Assembly: GCF_900166625.1 (NCBI RefSeq)
Contig: NZ_LT800499.1
Span: forward strand, 544,695 to 608,694
From: Halobacillus massiliensis
GTDB taxonomy: Bacteria; Bacillota; Bacilli; Bacillales; Halobacillaceae
Direction of reading: 5' to 3'
Length of the DNA: 64,000 bases
The notes beneath the pieces were generated by a model. The model was given only the letters and a program-made list of their open reading frames with translations, searched no databases and was not told where the DNA came from. A program made the translations under genes and the position numbers. Positions 18,294 through 26,497 of the stretch are shown here, one piece after another; the first letter of the stretch is position 1, and the number at the start of each line of letters is the position of its first letter.

Positions 18294-18307
18294 AGAAAGC
18301 GCTTCTT
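18294..18307 (-). promoter_or_regulatory. Possible CcpA cre site upstream of brnQ
   Basis: AGAAAGCGCTTCTT matches 12 of 14 positions of the Bacillus cre consensus (TGWAARCGYTWNCW) and has a palindromic core. It is 34 bp upstream of brnQ in the 302-bp divergent region 18261-18562. Based on pattern match only. Confidence 0.35.
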
Positions 18308-18429
18308 ATATGGGTTGAAGAAGACAATTAATTCCAATAATAAGCTAGACGTCACTTTTGTCACAGCCGTAATCGTACCAATGTCAAAAAATTATGTCAA
18401 TGTATTTGTTAGTAAATTTTGAAAAAATG

Positions 18430-18454
18430 GTTTAGTACTTTCTGGAAGGTGTAT
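18430..18454 (+). promoter_or_regulatory. Possible sigma-B type promoter of the antiporter
   Basis: GTTTAG and GTGTAT are separated by 13 bp, each 5 of 6 to the general-stress consensus GTTTAA-N12-14-GGGTAT. It lies about 110 bp before the antiporter ATG, so a long leader would be needed. Confidence 0.3.
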
Positions 18455-18562
18455 TATAAGGAAAATAGATAACGTAACCTTTATGATTTTACATAGGCGT
18501 TTACCGTCTATAGAATGTTGTCATATATAAGTTGTGAACATTAATGGAGAGTTGGTTCTTTT

Positions 18563-20413
18563 ATGATAGATTCATTGTTATTGAATATAACGTTAATAGG
18601 GGTCTTGGGAGTCGGTTCCCAATGGCTGGCATGGCGATTCCGTCTTCCAGCGATTGTCATTATGTCAATCGCCGGGCTGCTGGCAGGACCTATTTTTGGC
18701 TTAATTGATCCACAGGCAGACTTTGGAGAACTTTTCCGTCCGATAATATCTTTAGCGGTCGCTGTTATATTATTCGAAGGAAGCTTAAACTTGGATATTA
18801 AAGAAGTTAGAGGTTTAGGACGACCGGTCTTTCGAATTGTTACGATCGGTGCATTTATTAGCTGGATTGCCGGATCCTTTGCTGCCCACTATGTGGCCGG
18901 ATTGCCCTGGGCAGTAGCGTTCGTCATTGGCGGCCTGTTTATTGTTACAGGCCCAACGGTTATCCTTCCTTTGCTGAGGCAGGCTAAACTAAAGCCAAGA
19001 CCTGCCAAAATATTGAAGTGGGAAGGCATTATTATTGACCCGATAGGAGCACTTCTAGCTGTATTCGCGTTTGAAATTATAGAATTTCTAATTGGCCATA
19101 ACGGCACGATCTCTTCTCTGGTCACCTTTTTCCTTGCTTCTATCTTTGCTATCTTATTAGGTTATGGTATAGGAAAAGGAACAGGCGTTATGTTTGAACG
19201 AGGATTCGTCCCTGAGTTTTTAAAATCCCCAGTAGTGTTTGCGGCTGTAATTCTCTGCTTTACGCTGGCGGATGAAGTGACACATGAAACAGGACTGTTA
19301 TCTGTAACTGCCATGGGGATGACACTTGCCAACATGCGTATCTCCTCAATTTCCGATATGCGTCATTTTAAAGAGAATATTTCTCTATTATTTATTTCTA
19401 CGATCTTCGTGATGCTTACAGCGTCTTTAAACATGGAAACACTTCTCGAAATATTTAATCTGCAGATTATCGGCTTTGTGCTGCTCATGCTGTTTATCGT
19501 CCGCCCGCTGTCGATTTTCTTATCGACTATGGGGACCGATTTAAACAAGTCGGAAAAGCTGCTAGTCAGCTGGATTGCCCCAAGAGGAATTGTAGCACTG
19601 ACAGTAGCAAGTTATTTTTCAAATGTGTTGCTTGATGCGGGATTTGAAGAGGCTTCTATCTTAATCTCACTTACATTTGCTTTAGTATTTACAACTGTAG
19701 TAGCCCACGGCTTTTCCATCGGCTGGCTTTCGAAAAAGCTTGGTTTGTCCATGGAGGGTCCACCTGGAGTTTTAATGGTAGGGGGAAGTCCTTTTACGGT
19801 CGGATTGGCCAGTGTACTGGATGAATTAAAAATTCCTGTTTTGATCAGCGATTCCTCATGGGATAGACTAATGAATGCCAGAACAAAAGGGTTAAAGACA
19901 TACCATGGGGAAATTTTATCAGAGCAGAGAGAATATCATCTTGAGATGACACCTTATGAATACTTGCTGTCAGCAACAGAATTTGATTCTTATAATGCTC
20001 TTGTCTGTACGACATTTGTCCCCACATTTGGAAGAAATAATGTGTATCAGCTGAGCTTAGAGAAAAAGGAAAATGGCGATGATTTAGAATCCCTTGGCCG
20101 TACAATCGGCGGTAAGGTGCTGATAGGGGAATCAGCTTCATGGGAAGAATTAAATGGTCTCGTCAAGCAAGGATATGTGTTTAGGAAAACAACGATAACT
20201 CAGCAATTTAAATATATGGATTATCTGAAGAACATGAATGAGGGAGCTATGATGTTTCTTGTAATAAAGCCTTCTAAGAAAATTGAGTTCTTCACTCGTG
20301 AAAGCCAGCCTAAGGTGGAAACTGGGGATGTTATCGTATCCTTAACCCCGCCGAATAAAGAGAAAGAGAAAATTCGTGAGAAAATAGAAAATCAGAGGAA
20401 TGGAAAGAAATAA
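18563..20413 (+). CDS. CPA1-type Na+(K+)/H+ antiporter with cytosolic nucleotide-binding-like domain
   Basis: 616 residues. The first 400 form about 12 membrane spans typical of NhaP/CPA1 exchangers, with the early segment ILFEGSLNLDIKE (about residue 75) and IIIDPIGALLAVFAFE (about 155), whose Asp is the expected ion-binding residue. From about residue 405 a RCK/TrkA-N-like domain follows (GVLMVGGSPFTVGLASVLDEL), ending in a charged TrkA-C-like tail. Such domains gate exchange by binding nucleotides or ions. The role is pH and salt homeostasis at the plasma membrane, sensible for a halophile. Ion preference cannot be read. The gene stands alone before repeat locus 3. The start follows GGAGAG at a rather long 11 bases. 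Confidence 0.85.
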   Translation: MIDSLLLNITLIGVLGVGSQWLAWRFRLPAIVIMSIAGLLAGPIFGLIDPQADFGELFRPIISLAVAVILFEGSLNLDIKEVRGLGRPVFRIVTIGAFISWIAGSFAAHYVAGLPWAVAFVIGGLFIVTGPTVILPLLRQAKLKPRPAKILKWEGIIIDPIGALLAVFAFEIIEFLIGHNGTISSLVTFFLASIFAILLGYGIGKGTGVMFERGFVPEFLKSPVVFAAVILCFTLADEVTHETGLLSVTAMGMTLANMRISSISDMRHFKENISLLFISTIFVMLTASLNMETLLEIFNLQIIGFVLLMLFIVRPLSIFLSTMGTDLNKSEKLLVSWIAPRGIVALTVASYFSNVLLDAGFEEASILISLTFALVFTTVVAHGFSIGWLSKKLGLSMEGPPGVLMVGGSPFTVGLASVLDELKIPVLISDSSWDRLMNARTKGLKTYHGEILSEQREYHLEMTPYEYLLSATEFDSYNALVCTTFVPTFGRNNVYQLSLEKKENGDDLESLGRTIGGKVLIGESASWEELNGLVKQGYVFRKTTITQQFKYMDYLKNMNEGAMMFLVIKPSKKIEFFTRESQPKVETGDVIVSLTPPNKEKEKIREKIENQRNGKK

Positions 20414-20508
20414 AGGAAAGAGTCATTGTAATAGTGAGGATAAATCCGATAGAAAGTTAGAAAGTTGAAGGAAATTCCCTTGTTCCGTTTCCCTTGATAA
20501 AGAGAGGC

Positions 20509-20836
20509 GGGCCTGGGGAAACCACTTGCTTTCCATGGGCGAACGGTGAGCTTCCTCGGGCTTTTAGCCCTCCGGGATCTTCCCCTGTTCTATCCTCCCA
20601 TAGGAGTCTCGTCGTTTCCCCTGGCCCTTTATGTTTTTTAGAGTAACGGAACATTAAGAGAAAACTATTTCCTTTAGAGCGGTTACTGAAACTACAGCGT
20701 TCCGTTTATACCATCAACAGTAAAGAGGCGGGGAAATGGCGAGACTCCTGCATGGAGAAAGAGCCAAGGTGAGATCCGCGAGTGTAACGAGCTATCTCAC
20801 CGGCTCCCCGCGGAAAGCGAGCTATTTCCCAGCCGC
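20509..20836. repeat. Palindromic repeat locus 3: module A, spacer, module B
   Basis: Fills most of 20414-20994. The simplest example of the compound element, in the opposite orientation to loci 1 and 2. Module A (20509-20627) begins GGGCCTGGGGAAA. The spacer carries GTAACGGAACA (about 20644) and GCGTTCCGTTTA (about 20697), and module B (20725-20836) ends ATTTCCCAGCCGC. TGTTCCGTTT at about 20481 and TAAACGGAACA at about 20865 bracket the whole unit. It lies between converging genes. Confidence 0.9.
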
Positions 20837-20964
20837 TTTTTTCCTACCCCAGTAAACGGAACAGCCTTTTTCCCTTCTCTGAATTGAGGAGAGAAAGTGA
20901 GCTATTATATTCAGTAAACGGAATAGGAGTTTCTCTGGTGATGAGAAGATAGCCAGGAAATTAG

Positions 20965-20997
20965 AAAAGTCACGATCATTGATCGTGACTTTTTTTA
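20965..20997. terminator. Bidirectional terminator between locus 3 and the coiled-coil gene
   Basis: AAAAGTCACGATCA pairs with TGATCGTGACTTTT, followed by a long T run on the plus strand. On the minus strand it overlaps the stop codon of the small gene. Confidence 0.85.
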
Positions 20998-21180
20998 TTC
21001 AGGTGCTTCTTTGAGCTGCTGCTTTAATTCTTTTAACTGGTCTTCCATTCGCGCCAGATGTTTTTCTGCATTCTCTACATTCCCGCCGTTGGCATCCAGT
21101 TTTTCCAAATCTGACTGAATACGGATATAGTCAGATTTCAATGCGGCAATCTCATCTCTTATTTCCTGCTTAGTCAACAT
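20995..21180 (-). CDS. 61-residue coiled-coil protein (SE1832-like)
   Basis: A short acidic helical protein, MLTKQEIRDEIAALKSDYIRI and on, with heptad spacing of Leu/Ile and one turn at DANGGN. It resembles the small Firmicutes proteins annotated as the SE1832 family, of unknown function; this is from memory of the pattern, not a search. AAAGGAG precedes three possible starts (GTG 21186, ATG 21183, ATG 21180); only the last has workable spacing (5 bases). It is monocistronic. No membrane segment or signal. Confidence 0.7.
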   Translation of the reverse strand: MLTKQEIRDEIAALKSDYIRIQSDLEKLDANGGNVENAEKHLARMEDQLKELKQQLKEAPE

Positions 21181-21186
21181 CATCAC

Positions 21187-21990
21187 TCCTTTAATTACAT
21201 TGTAGATTACTAGACACGGTTCAACAAAGATTTGAAAATTCTGAATAAAATATGGTAAAATTTACTCAACACTTTTGCAATAAACTCAGCCAGGGAAATA
21301 GTCCAATTTGCAGACCTTCCTTAATTTTAAAAAAGGATCTTCCGACTTCTTATAGAGAAAGTTCTTTAAATTAGTTTCATAAAGGTGTGTCCTGCCAATA
21401 ATCTTGTCACTAGGCAGACTGGCTACACATAATCTATGAAGCTTTTGATAATTACATATTAAACAGCGATTTTAAAAACGATGGGAGGTAAATAAAGAAA
21501 CGAAGGGAGATGGTAAACTGGGAGGCGCAAATGTAGCAATTTTCTTAAGATGGCTGAGTAGTGTTAGCAATTTACAAGGAGACGAGTGAGTGTTCCACGG
21601 TTTTTAATAGTAAGTGAACAGCAGGGATTTCTTAATAGTATCAAGTGGGGAGAAATGATTTACCATTTATAAAGAGGTTATAGGTAAAAATTCTTATATA
21701 TTTTTCGGAAAATACTGAGAAATTTGATTATTCGTAACCTTTTTGAAGTATTTGTAACCTTTACGAAAAATAAAAGCCAAATCTTTTAAGGTAGAGGGAA
21801 ATATGCGGAGTTACAGTCACATATCGGTTTTTAGTCCGTTTGTAGGTTTATCATATGTTATGTAACATTTATAGTAACTAGGCTAAAACCACTTCTGATT
21901 CCATCCTTGGTCTATGAAGTTCTATAAGCCGTATAGGAGTGTTTTATACCTATATAAAGATAACTATATCTAGGGGAGGTCTCTTGTGAA
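21187..21990. other. Long gene-free region upstream of ehuB
   Basis: About 800 bp with no ORF having a credible ribosome site on either strand, no repeat module and no recognised riboswitch. It is AT-rich with many stops. The only pieces I can name are a CodY-like site at 21700-21714 and an inverted motif ATGTTA-TG-TAACAT at 21855-21868. Part of it is probably the regulatory region of ehuB. Confidence 0.5.
21700..21714 (+). promoter_or_regulatory. Possible CodY box upstream of ehuB
   Basis: ATTTTTCGGAAAATA matches 12 of 15 positions of the CodY box AATTTTCWGAAAATT. It is about 275 bp before the ehuB start. CodY represses many amino-acid and osmolyte uptake systems in rich conditions in Bacillus; its action here is inference. 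Confidence 0.35.
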
Positions 21991-22878
21991 ATGAAAAAAT
22001 TTATTTTTTTATCAGTCACAGTTCTATTTTTATTTGTTTTAACGGCATGTGGGTCAAATGATAGTGAAGGCGAAAGTGGAGAAGGCGGGGAAGGGAAATT
22101 AGCAGAATTGCAGGAATCGGGAACCGTTACAATCGGATTTGCTAATGAAGAGCCGTACGCCTATGAAGAAGACGGAGAATTAAAAGGGGCCGCAGTGGAC
22201 ATTGCAGCGGCTGTTTTTAAAGAATTGGGCGTAGAGAATATGGATTCTAAGCTGGCTGACTTCAGTTCACTTATTTCCGGGCTTCAAGCCAACCAGTTTG
22301 ATGTTGTTACAGCAGGGATGGCGATCACGCCTGACCGTTGTGAACAAGCAGCTTTTGGTGAGCCTGAAATGGTTTATGGAGAAGGAATTGTCGTTCAAGA
22401 AGGAAACCCTTTAAATATTCATAGTTATGAAGATATTGCCAACAACCCTGATATTAGAGTATCTGTTATGTCAGGTGCAACAGAAGTTGGATACTTAGAT
22501 ACAACTGGTGTAAGTGAAGATCAAGTAAGTACCGCATCAGATATTCCTGCCACGTTTTCTGCTGTACAGTCAGATCGTGCAGATGTAACAACGGCTACAG
22601 AAATGACGTTAAAAATGGCATTGGAAACTGTAGATGGACTTGAGTTTGTAGACGACTTTGAACAGCCGGATATTGAAGGCGTTCCAAGCTACGGAGCTGC
22701 TGCTTTCAGTCAGGATAATACTGATTTACGTGATGCATATAATGAGAAACTAAATGAGTTAAAGGAAGATGGAACAATCGCTGAATTGTTAGAGAAAAAC
22801 GGATTTGACCCAGAAAGAAACATGGTAGAAGTGGATGAAGTAACAGCAGAGTCTGTGTGCAGTGGGGAAAATTACTAA
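21991..22878 (+). CDS. ehuB: Ectoine/hydroxyectoine-type ABC transporter, substrate-binding lipoprotein
   Basis: 295 residues. A lipoprotein signal peptide ends in the lipobox LTAC (Cys20), so the mature protein is anchored outside the membrane. The solute-binding fold family 3 carries GFANEEPYAY, VTAGMAITPDRCEQAAFGEP and NIHSYEDIA, blocks I associate with EhuB. In that family the protein captures ectoine or hydroxyectoine for import as osmoprotectant or nutrient. The first gene of ehuBCDA, but a strong terminator hairpin (22906-22953) separates it from the permease genes, which should give excess binding protein. A polar-amino-acid binder of the same fold is the alternative. Confidence 0.85.
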   Translation: MKKFIFLSVTVLFLFVLTACGSNDSEGESGEGGEGKLAELQESGTVTIGFANEEPYAYEEDGELKGAAVDIAAAVFKELGVENMDSKLADFSSLISGLQANQFDVVTAGMAITPDRCEQAAFGEPEMVYGEGIVVQEGNPLNIHSYEDIANNPDIRVSVMSGATEVGYLDTTGVSEDQVSTASDIPATFSAVQSDRADVTTATEMTLKMALETVDGLEFVDDFEQPDIEGVPSYGAAAFSQDNTDLRDAYNEKLNELKEDGTIAELLEKNGFDPERNMVEVDEVTAESVCSGENY

Positions 22879-22905
22879 TTCCATTTTAAGATTTGAGAAA
22901 TGTTT

Positions 22906-22953
22906 CATAGGGTCTTCCTCCCATGTTTGAGGAGGAGTGACCCTATGTTTTTT
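22906..22953 (+). terminator. Intra-operon terminator/attenuator between ehuB and ehuC
   Basis: CATAGGGTCTTCCTCC pairs with GGAGGAGTGACCCTATG across a 9-nt loop, followed by six T. Partial read-through would lower permease and ATPase levels relative to EhuB. Confidence 0.85.
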
Positions 22954-23031
22954 ATATTTAGAAAGATTTATGAGTTCACTCTTGTTTAAGCAGGACAATT
23001 ATAAATGGCAATTCATTTACCAAGATAGGGA

Positions 23032-23703
23032 GTGATCACTATTAGTGCGATAACAGAAATTTTCCCTCAGTTGATGCGAGGAATTAATGTAACAGTGTCT
23101 GTTTTGATTGCATCAGCAATCTTAGGATATTTAATGGCTTTTATTGCCGGTCTCTGCCGTTTATCAAACAATGTGATTATACGTAATATAACTGCCTTTT
23201 ATGTAGAGATTTTCCGAGGTACTTCATTAATCGTGCAGCTTTTCTGGTTATATTATGCGGTTCCTATGCTGTTTGGAATTGAACTCGGCAGTAACTGGGT
23301 GGTTGGTGTTGTAGCGATTGCATTAAACTATGGAGCCTATATGTCGGAGATAGTCAGGGGTGCTATATTATCTGTCGACAAGGGACAATCAGAGGCAGCA
23401 ACCGCTTTAAATATGTCTAGTTTCCAACGAATGAGGTTTATTATTTTTCCTCAGGCAGTGAGAATGATGCTTCCTGAATTCGGTAATTATTTAATTCAAA
23501 TGCTTAAAGCAACATCCTTGGTTTTTTTAATAGGTATGAACGATATTTTATATTATGGAAATATTCTACGCAGCAATGATTTATCTCAAGCCCCAACGGT
23601 TTACATGCTGTTGCTTGCCTTCTATTTTATCCTTGCGCTGCCAATTATTTGGTTAACTCGTAAGGCCGAAGTCATTTCTAAGAAAGGGGTGGCCAGTTCA
23701 TGA
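23032..23703 (+). CDS. ehuC: Ectoine-type ABC transporter permease
   Basis: 223 residues, about five membrane spans, HisM/GlnP type. The cytoplasmic coupling loop that docks on the ATPase reads EAATALNMSSFQRMRFIIFPQAVR (about 120-143). GTG is taken as start, but AGGGAG runs directly into it, leaving no spacer, so the true start may be a rare codon a few triplets further on. The stop overlaps ehuD by 4 bp (ATGA), indicating coupled translation. With EhuD it forms the membrane channel. Confidence 0.85.
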   Translation: MITISAITEIFPQLMRGINVTVSVLIASAILGYLMAFIAGLCRLSNNVIIRNITAFYVEIFRGTSLIVQLFWLYYAVPMLFGIELGSNWVVGVVAIALNYGAYMSEIVRGAILSVDKGQSEAATALNMSSFQRMRFIIFPQAVRMMLPEFGNYLIQMLKATSLVFLIGMNDILYYGNILRSNDLSQAPTVYMLLLAFYFILALPIIWLTRKAEVISKKGVASS

Positions 23704-24410
23704 ACCAATGGAGTTGGGAAGTATTCTTCGACGCGCTGCCCTTTGTACTTGAAGGTTTAGGGATAACAATTAGTCTTACATTCACCTGTTACTTATTTGC
23801 CCTTATTTTCGGCTTTTTCTGGACTTTTTTGAGGCGAATTCCTAATAAGCCTTTTAACTGGTTAGTAACGTGGATCATGGAGTTTATCCGCTCTACACCA
23901 CCGCTTATTCAATTGTTCTTTATTTACTATGCGTGGCCGCTCGTCCCTGGAGTGGGGATGACACTCTCTCCATTTACCAGCGCTGTACTTGGTCTTGGGC
24001 TTCACTTTAGTACGTACATTGGAGAAGTCTACCGATCAGGGATTGACGGGGTGGATAAAGGACAGTGGGAGGCTGCTAAAGCTCTGAACTTTTCCACAGG
24101 AAAGAAATGGACGAAGGTTATTCTGCCGCAGGCCATACCTCCAACAATACCAATGCTCGGTAATTACTTAATCATTATGTTTAAGGAAGTGCCTCTTGCA
24201 TCAACCATCGGGGTTGTCGGTATTCTACAGATGGCAAATAACTACGGCGCTCAATATTGGACTTATTTGGAGCCGCTGACTATAGTAGCGCTGCTGTTTC
24301 TGTTACTAAGCTATCCATCTGCCATTCTTATCAATAAGCTTGAGAAGAAAATGAATCGGCGATTCGATAAAAAACAAGCATTAAATAGCAGCAAAGGAGC
24401 GACGACATAA
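23700..24410 (+). CDS. ehuD: Ectoine-type ABC transporter permease
   Basis: 236 residues, second HisM-type permease, about five spans with the coupling loop EAAKALNFSTGKKWTKVILPQAIPP (about 121-145). It overlaps ehuC by 4 bp and shares one base with the ehuA start (TAATG), so all three are co-translated. Two unequal permeases, as in EhuC/EhuD pairs, form a heterodimeric channel. The C-terminal tail is basic and cytoplasmic. Confidence 0.87.
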   Translation: MNQWSWEVFFDALPFVLEGLGITISLTFTCYLFALIFGFFWTFLRRIPNKPFNWLVTWIMEFIRSTPPLIQLFFIYYAWPLVPGVGMTLSPFTSAVLGLGLHFSTYIGEVYRSGIDGVDKGQWEAAKALNFSTGKKWTKVILPQAIPPTIPMLGNYLIIMFKEVPLASTIGVVGILQMANNYGAQYWTYLEPLTIVALLFLLLSYPSAILINKLEKKMNRRFDKKQALNSSKGATT

Positions 24411-25186
24411 TGACAGAGTCTATTGTAAAGTTTCGGGATGTTCATAAATCTTTTGGAGATGTAAAAGTTTTAAAGGGAATCGATCTTGATATTAAACCAG
24501 CAGAAAAAGTCGCTGTTATAGGGCCAAGCGGCTCTGGGAAAACAACGATTATCCGAATGCTGATGACTTTAGAGGAGCCCACTTCAGGAGATATCATCGT
24601 TGGGGATAAAAACCTCTGGAAGATGGATAAGAACGGTTCCATGGTAGAGGCTAATGAAAAGCATTTAAGAGAAGTGCGCGGTGACATAGGTATGGTTTTT
24701 CAGCATTTTAACCTTTTTCCGCATATGACGATTTTGGAAAACTGTATGACAGCTCCTATTCATGTAAAAAAAGTAGATAAGCAGCAGGCAAGACAGCATT
24801 CTATTGAGATGCTGAAGAAAGTAGGACTGGGCGATAAGCTGGAAAACTATCCGAATCAATTATCAGGTGGTCAGAAGCAGCGTGTAGCCATGGCAAGAGC
24901 TCTGGTTATGCGTCCTAAAGTTATGTTATTTGATGAAGTAACGTCTGCCCTTGACCCTGAGCTTGTTGGAGAAGTATTAGAAGTTATCCGTGACATTGCG
25001 GAAGAAGGCGAGATGGCGATGATTCTCGTAACCCATGAAATGGATTTTGCCCTCGATGTTGCGGACAAGGTGTTATTTCTTGACCAGGGGGTCATCGCAG
25101 AGCAAGGCACACCTAGCGAAGTAATTGAGCACTCAGACAATGAACGGCTGCAAACCTTCCTTCGTCGTTTTAGAGGGATGTCTTAA
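24410..25186 (+). CDS. ehuA: Ectoine-type ABC transporter ATPase
   Basis: 258 residues. A complete ABC ATPase: Walker A GPSGSGKTT (about residues 38-46), signature LSGGQKQR, Walker B VMLFDEVTSALDPE and switch His in VTHEMDFA. The polar-amino-acid (GlnQ/HisP) subfamily fits an Ehu system. It powers import by the EhuBCD complex. One-base overlap with ehuD and a strong terminator 12 bp after the stop mark the operon end. Confidence 0.9.
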   Translation: MTESIVKFRDVHKSFGDVKVLKGIDLDIKPAEKVAVIGPSGSGKTTIIRMLMTLEEPTSGDIIVGDKNLWKMDKNGSMVEANEKHLREVRGDIGMVFQHFNLFPHMTILENCMTAPIHVKKVDKQQARQHSIEMLKKVGLGDKLENYPNQLSGGQKQRVAMARALVMRPKVMLFDEVTSALDPELVGEVLEVIRDIAEEGEMAMILVTHEMDFALDVADKVLFLDQGVIAEQGTPSEVIEHSDNERLQTFLRRFRGMS

Positions 25187-25197
25187 GAACACGCAGC

Positions 25198-25232
25198 AAA
25201 AAACCGCTTCCCTGCCAAGGAAGCGGTTTTTT
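25198..25232. terminator. Bidirectional terminator between ehuA and the MFS gene
   Basis: 14-bp perfect stem AAAAAACCGCTTCC / GGAAGCGGTTTTTT with loop CTGCCAA. It serves both converging genes. Confidence 0.92.
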
Positions 25233-26421
25233 ATTGTGGGTGCTGCCACGGTTCTGTTTGAACTTTATAATCTCTCCATGTTAAGAAAATCACCACAATA
25301 AAAAGAAAACTGGTCATTTTAAATAGAGTGGCTGTTTCCACAAAGGCGTATATAAAACCAAGAACAAAAGCACTTAACCCGATGCCAAGATCAATAGAGG
25401 AGTAGAACATCCCATTGGCAATCCCACTTCTTTCAACGGTCGTTTTAGAAATGACCCAGGCTTGAAATGCAGGCATCATTGAGCCGTAGCCTGCTCCAAA
25501 CAGAGCGCCGGCTATAACTAAATCCATGTTTGAATCGGCCCAGGCCAGGATCCACATCGCAACAAAGGAGAGGGCAGAGCAAATCATAATCAATTTCCAC
25601 GGACCATGCTTGTCAAAATACTTGCCGGTGATAGGGCGGGCTAATGTCGCCAATAGTGCATTAAAAAAATAAAAGAGAAACACGCCGTCTAATCCCTGCT
25701 CCACACCGAAAATAACGATATAAGTAACGATTGATCCATAGCCGAATGTCGTAAGAAACGTAACTATGGCGGGATATCCGCTTTTTTTCTCAATCAGAGA
25801 ACCAAAGAAAGAAAAACGCGGCTTCAGCTCGCGATTATGGTATACACTCTCTGGTGTCTGAAAAGAGGTGAAGCCAAATAAAAGGATTGAAATAATGCCA
25901 AGGCCAGCCGAGATCCAGACAAGTAAGTTAAAGTCGTAATTCTGATACAAATAAATGCCTAAGCTTGGAGCCATAATCATCCCGATGGTAATGGACAGCC
26001 CAAAATAGCCCATACCTTCTCCTACCCGCCGGCGAGGCACCATATCTACGGCGGCCGTCCCGTTGACGGTTGTCGACCATCCCCAGGCCAGTCCGTGGGC
26101 GAACCGGATGATTAAGAGTGCCACAACAATCTGTGTAACCGGGTAAAGCAATGTCATCCCAAGTAAAGAGACAGCCCCGATGATGACGAGAAGCTTTCGT
26201 TTCTGTGTCATTAAGATATGCCCAGTTATAGGGCGAATGAGAATAGCGGCAACAGAGAACATTGTTGTGACCAGTCCGATTTGCAGCCCGCTGCCTCCAA
26301 TAGATTCTATGTAAGGCGGGAGGTTAGGTAAAAGCATTTGAAAGCTCATAAAGGTGAACAAGTTCGCCAGTATTAAAAAGATAAACGGCCTTGTCCATAA
26401 TTTATTGGAAGCTTGCTCCAT
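25231..26421 (-). CDS. MFS transporter
   Basis: 396 residues and about 12 membrane spans. Major facilitator superfamily: TM2-3 loop GHILMTQKRK, a second half-repeat GKYFDKHGPWK, and RFAHGLAWGWSTTVNGTAAVDMVPRRRVGEGMGYFG around TM4-5, a pattern seen in YfmO/drug-exporter-like members. It may export small molecules; the substrate is unknown. The start is ATG at 26421 (MEQASNK), behind AAAGGA; the longer reading to 26529 runs through the terminator of the upstream gene and is rejected. Confidence 0.8.
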   Translation of the reverse strand: MEQASNKLWTRPFIFLILANLFTFMSFQMLLPNLPPYIESIGGSGLQIGLVTTMFSVAAILIRPITGHILMTQKRKLLVIIGAVSLLGMTLLYPVTQIVVALLIIRFAHGLAWGWSTTVNGTAAVDMVPRRRVGEGMGYFGLSITIGMIMAPSLGIYLYQNYDFNLLVWISAGLGIISILLFGFTSFQTPESVYHNRELKPRFSFFGSLIEKKSGYPAIVTFLTTFGYGSIVTYIVIFGVEQGLDGVFLFYFFNALLATLARPITGKYFDKHGPWKLIMICSALSFVAMWILAWADSNMDLVIAGALFGAGYGSMMPAFQAWVISKTTVERSGIANGMFYSSIDLGIGLSAFVLGFIYAFVETATLFKMTSFLFIVVIFLTWRDYKVQTEPWQHPQ

Positions 26422-26456
26422 AAATATTTCATCCTTTCTTAAAGAAGTGAAACAGA

Positions 26457-26488
26457 TAAAACCCGCTATGTAAGATAGCGGGATTTTT
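26457..26488 (-). terminator. Terminator after the AI-2E family gene
   Basis: CCCGCTAT pairs with ATAGCGGG around GTAAG, flanked by A and T runs; it separates the AI-2E-type gene from the MFS gene. Confidence 0.8.
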
Positions 26489-26497
26489 AAAAGTGTT

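Noticed and set aside
16557-20654. ORFs of 98 and 65 residues ending in readings such as GPGETT in repeat modules A (16557-16853 and 20457-20654)
   Set aside because: The same readings recur at every module A copy, showing that they are repeat-derived.
21187-21990. A hidden gene or T-box leader before ehuB
   Set aside because: No frame with ribosome site and adequate length; the conserved T-box sequence and an antiterminator pair were not found.
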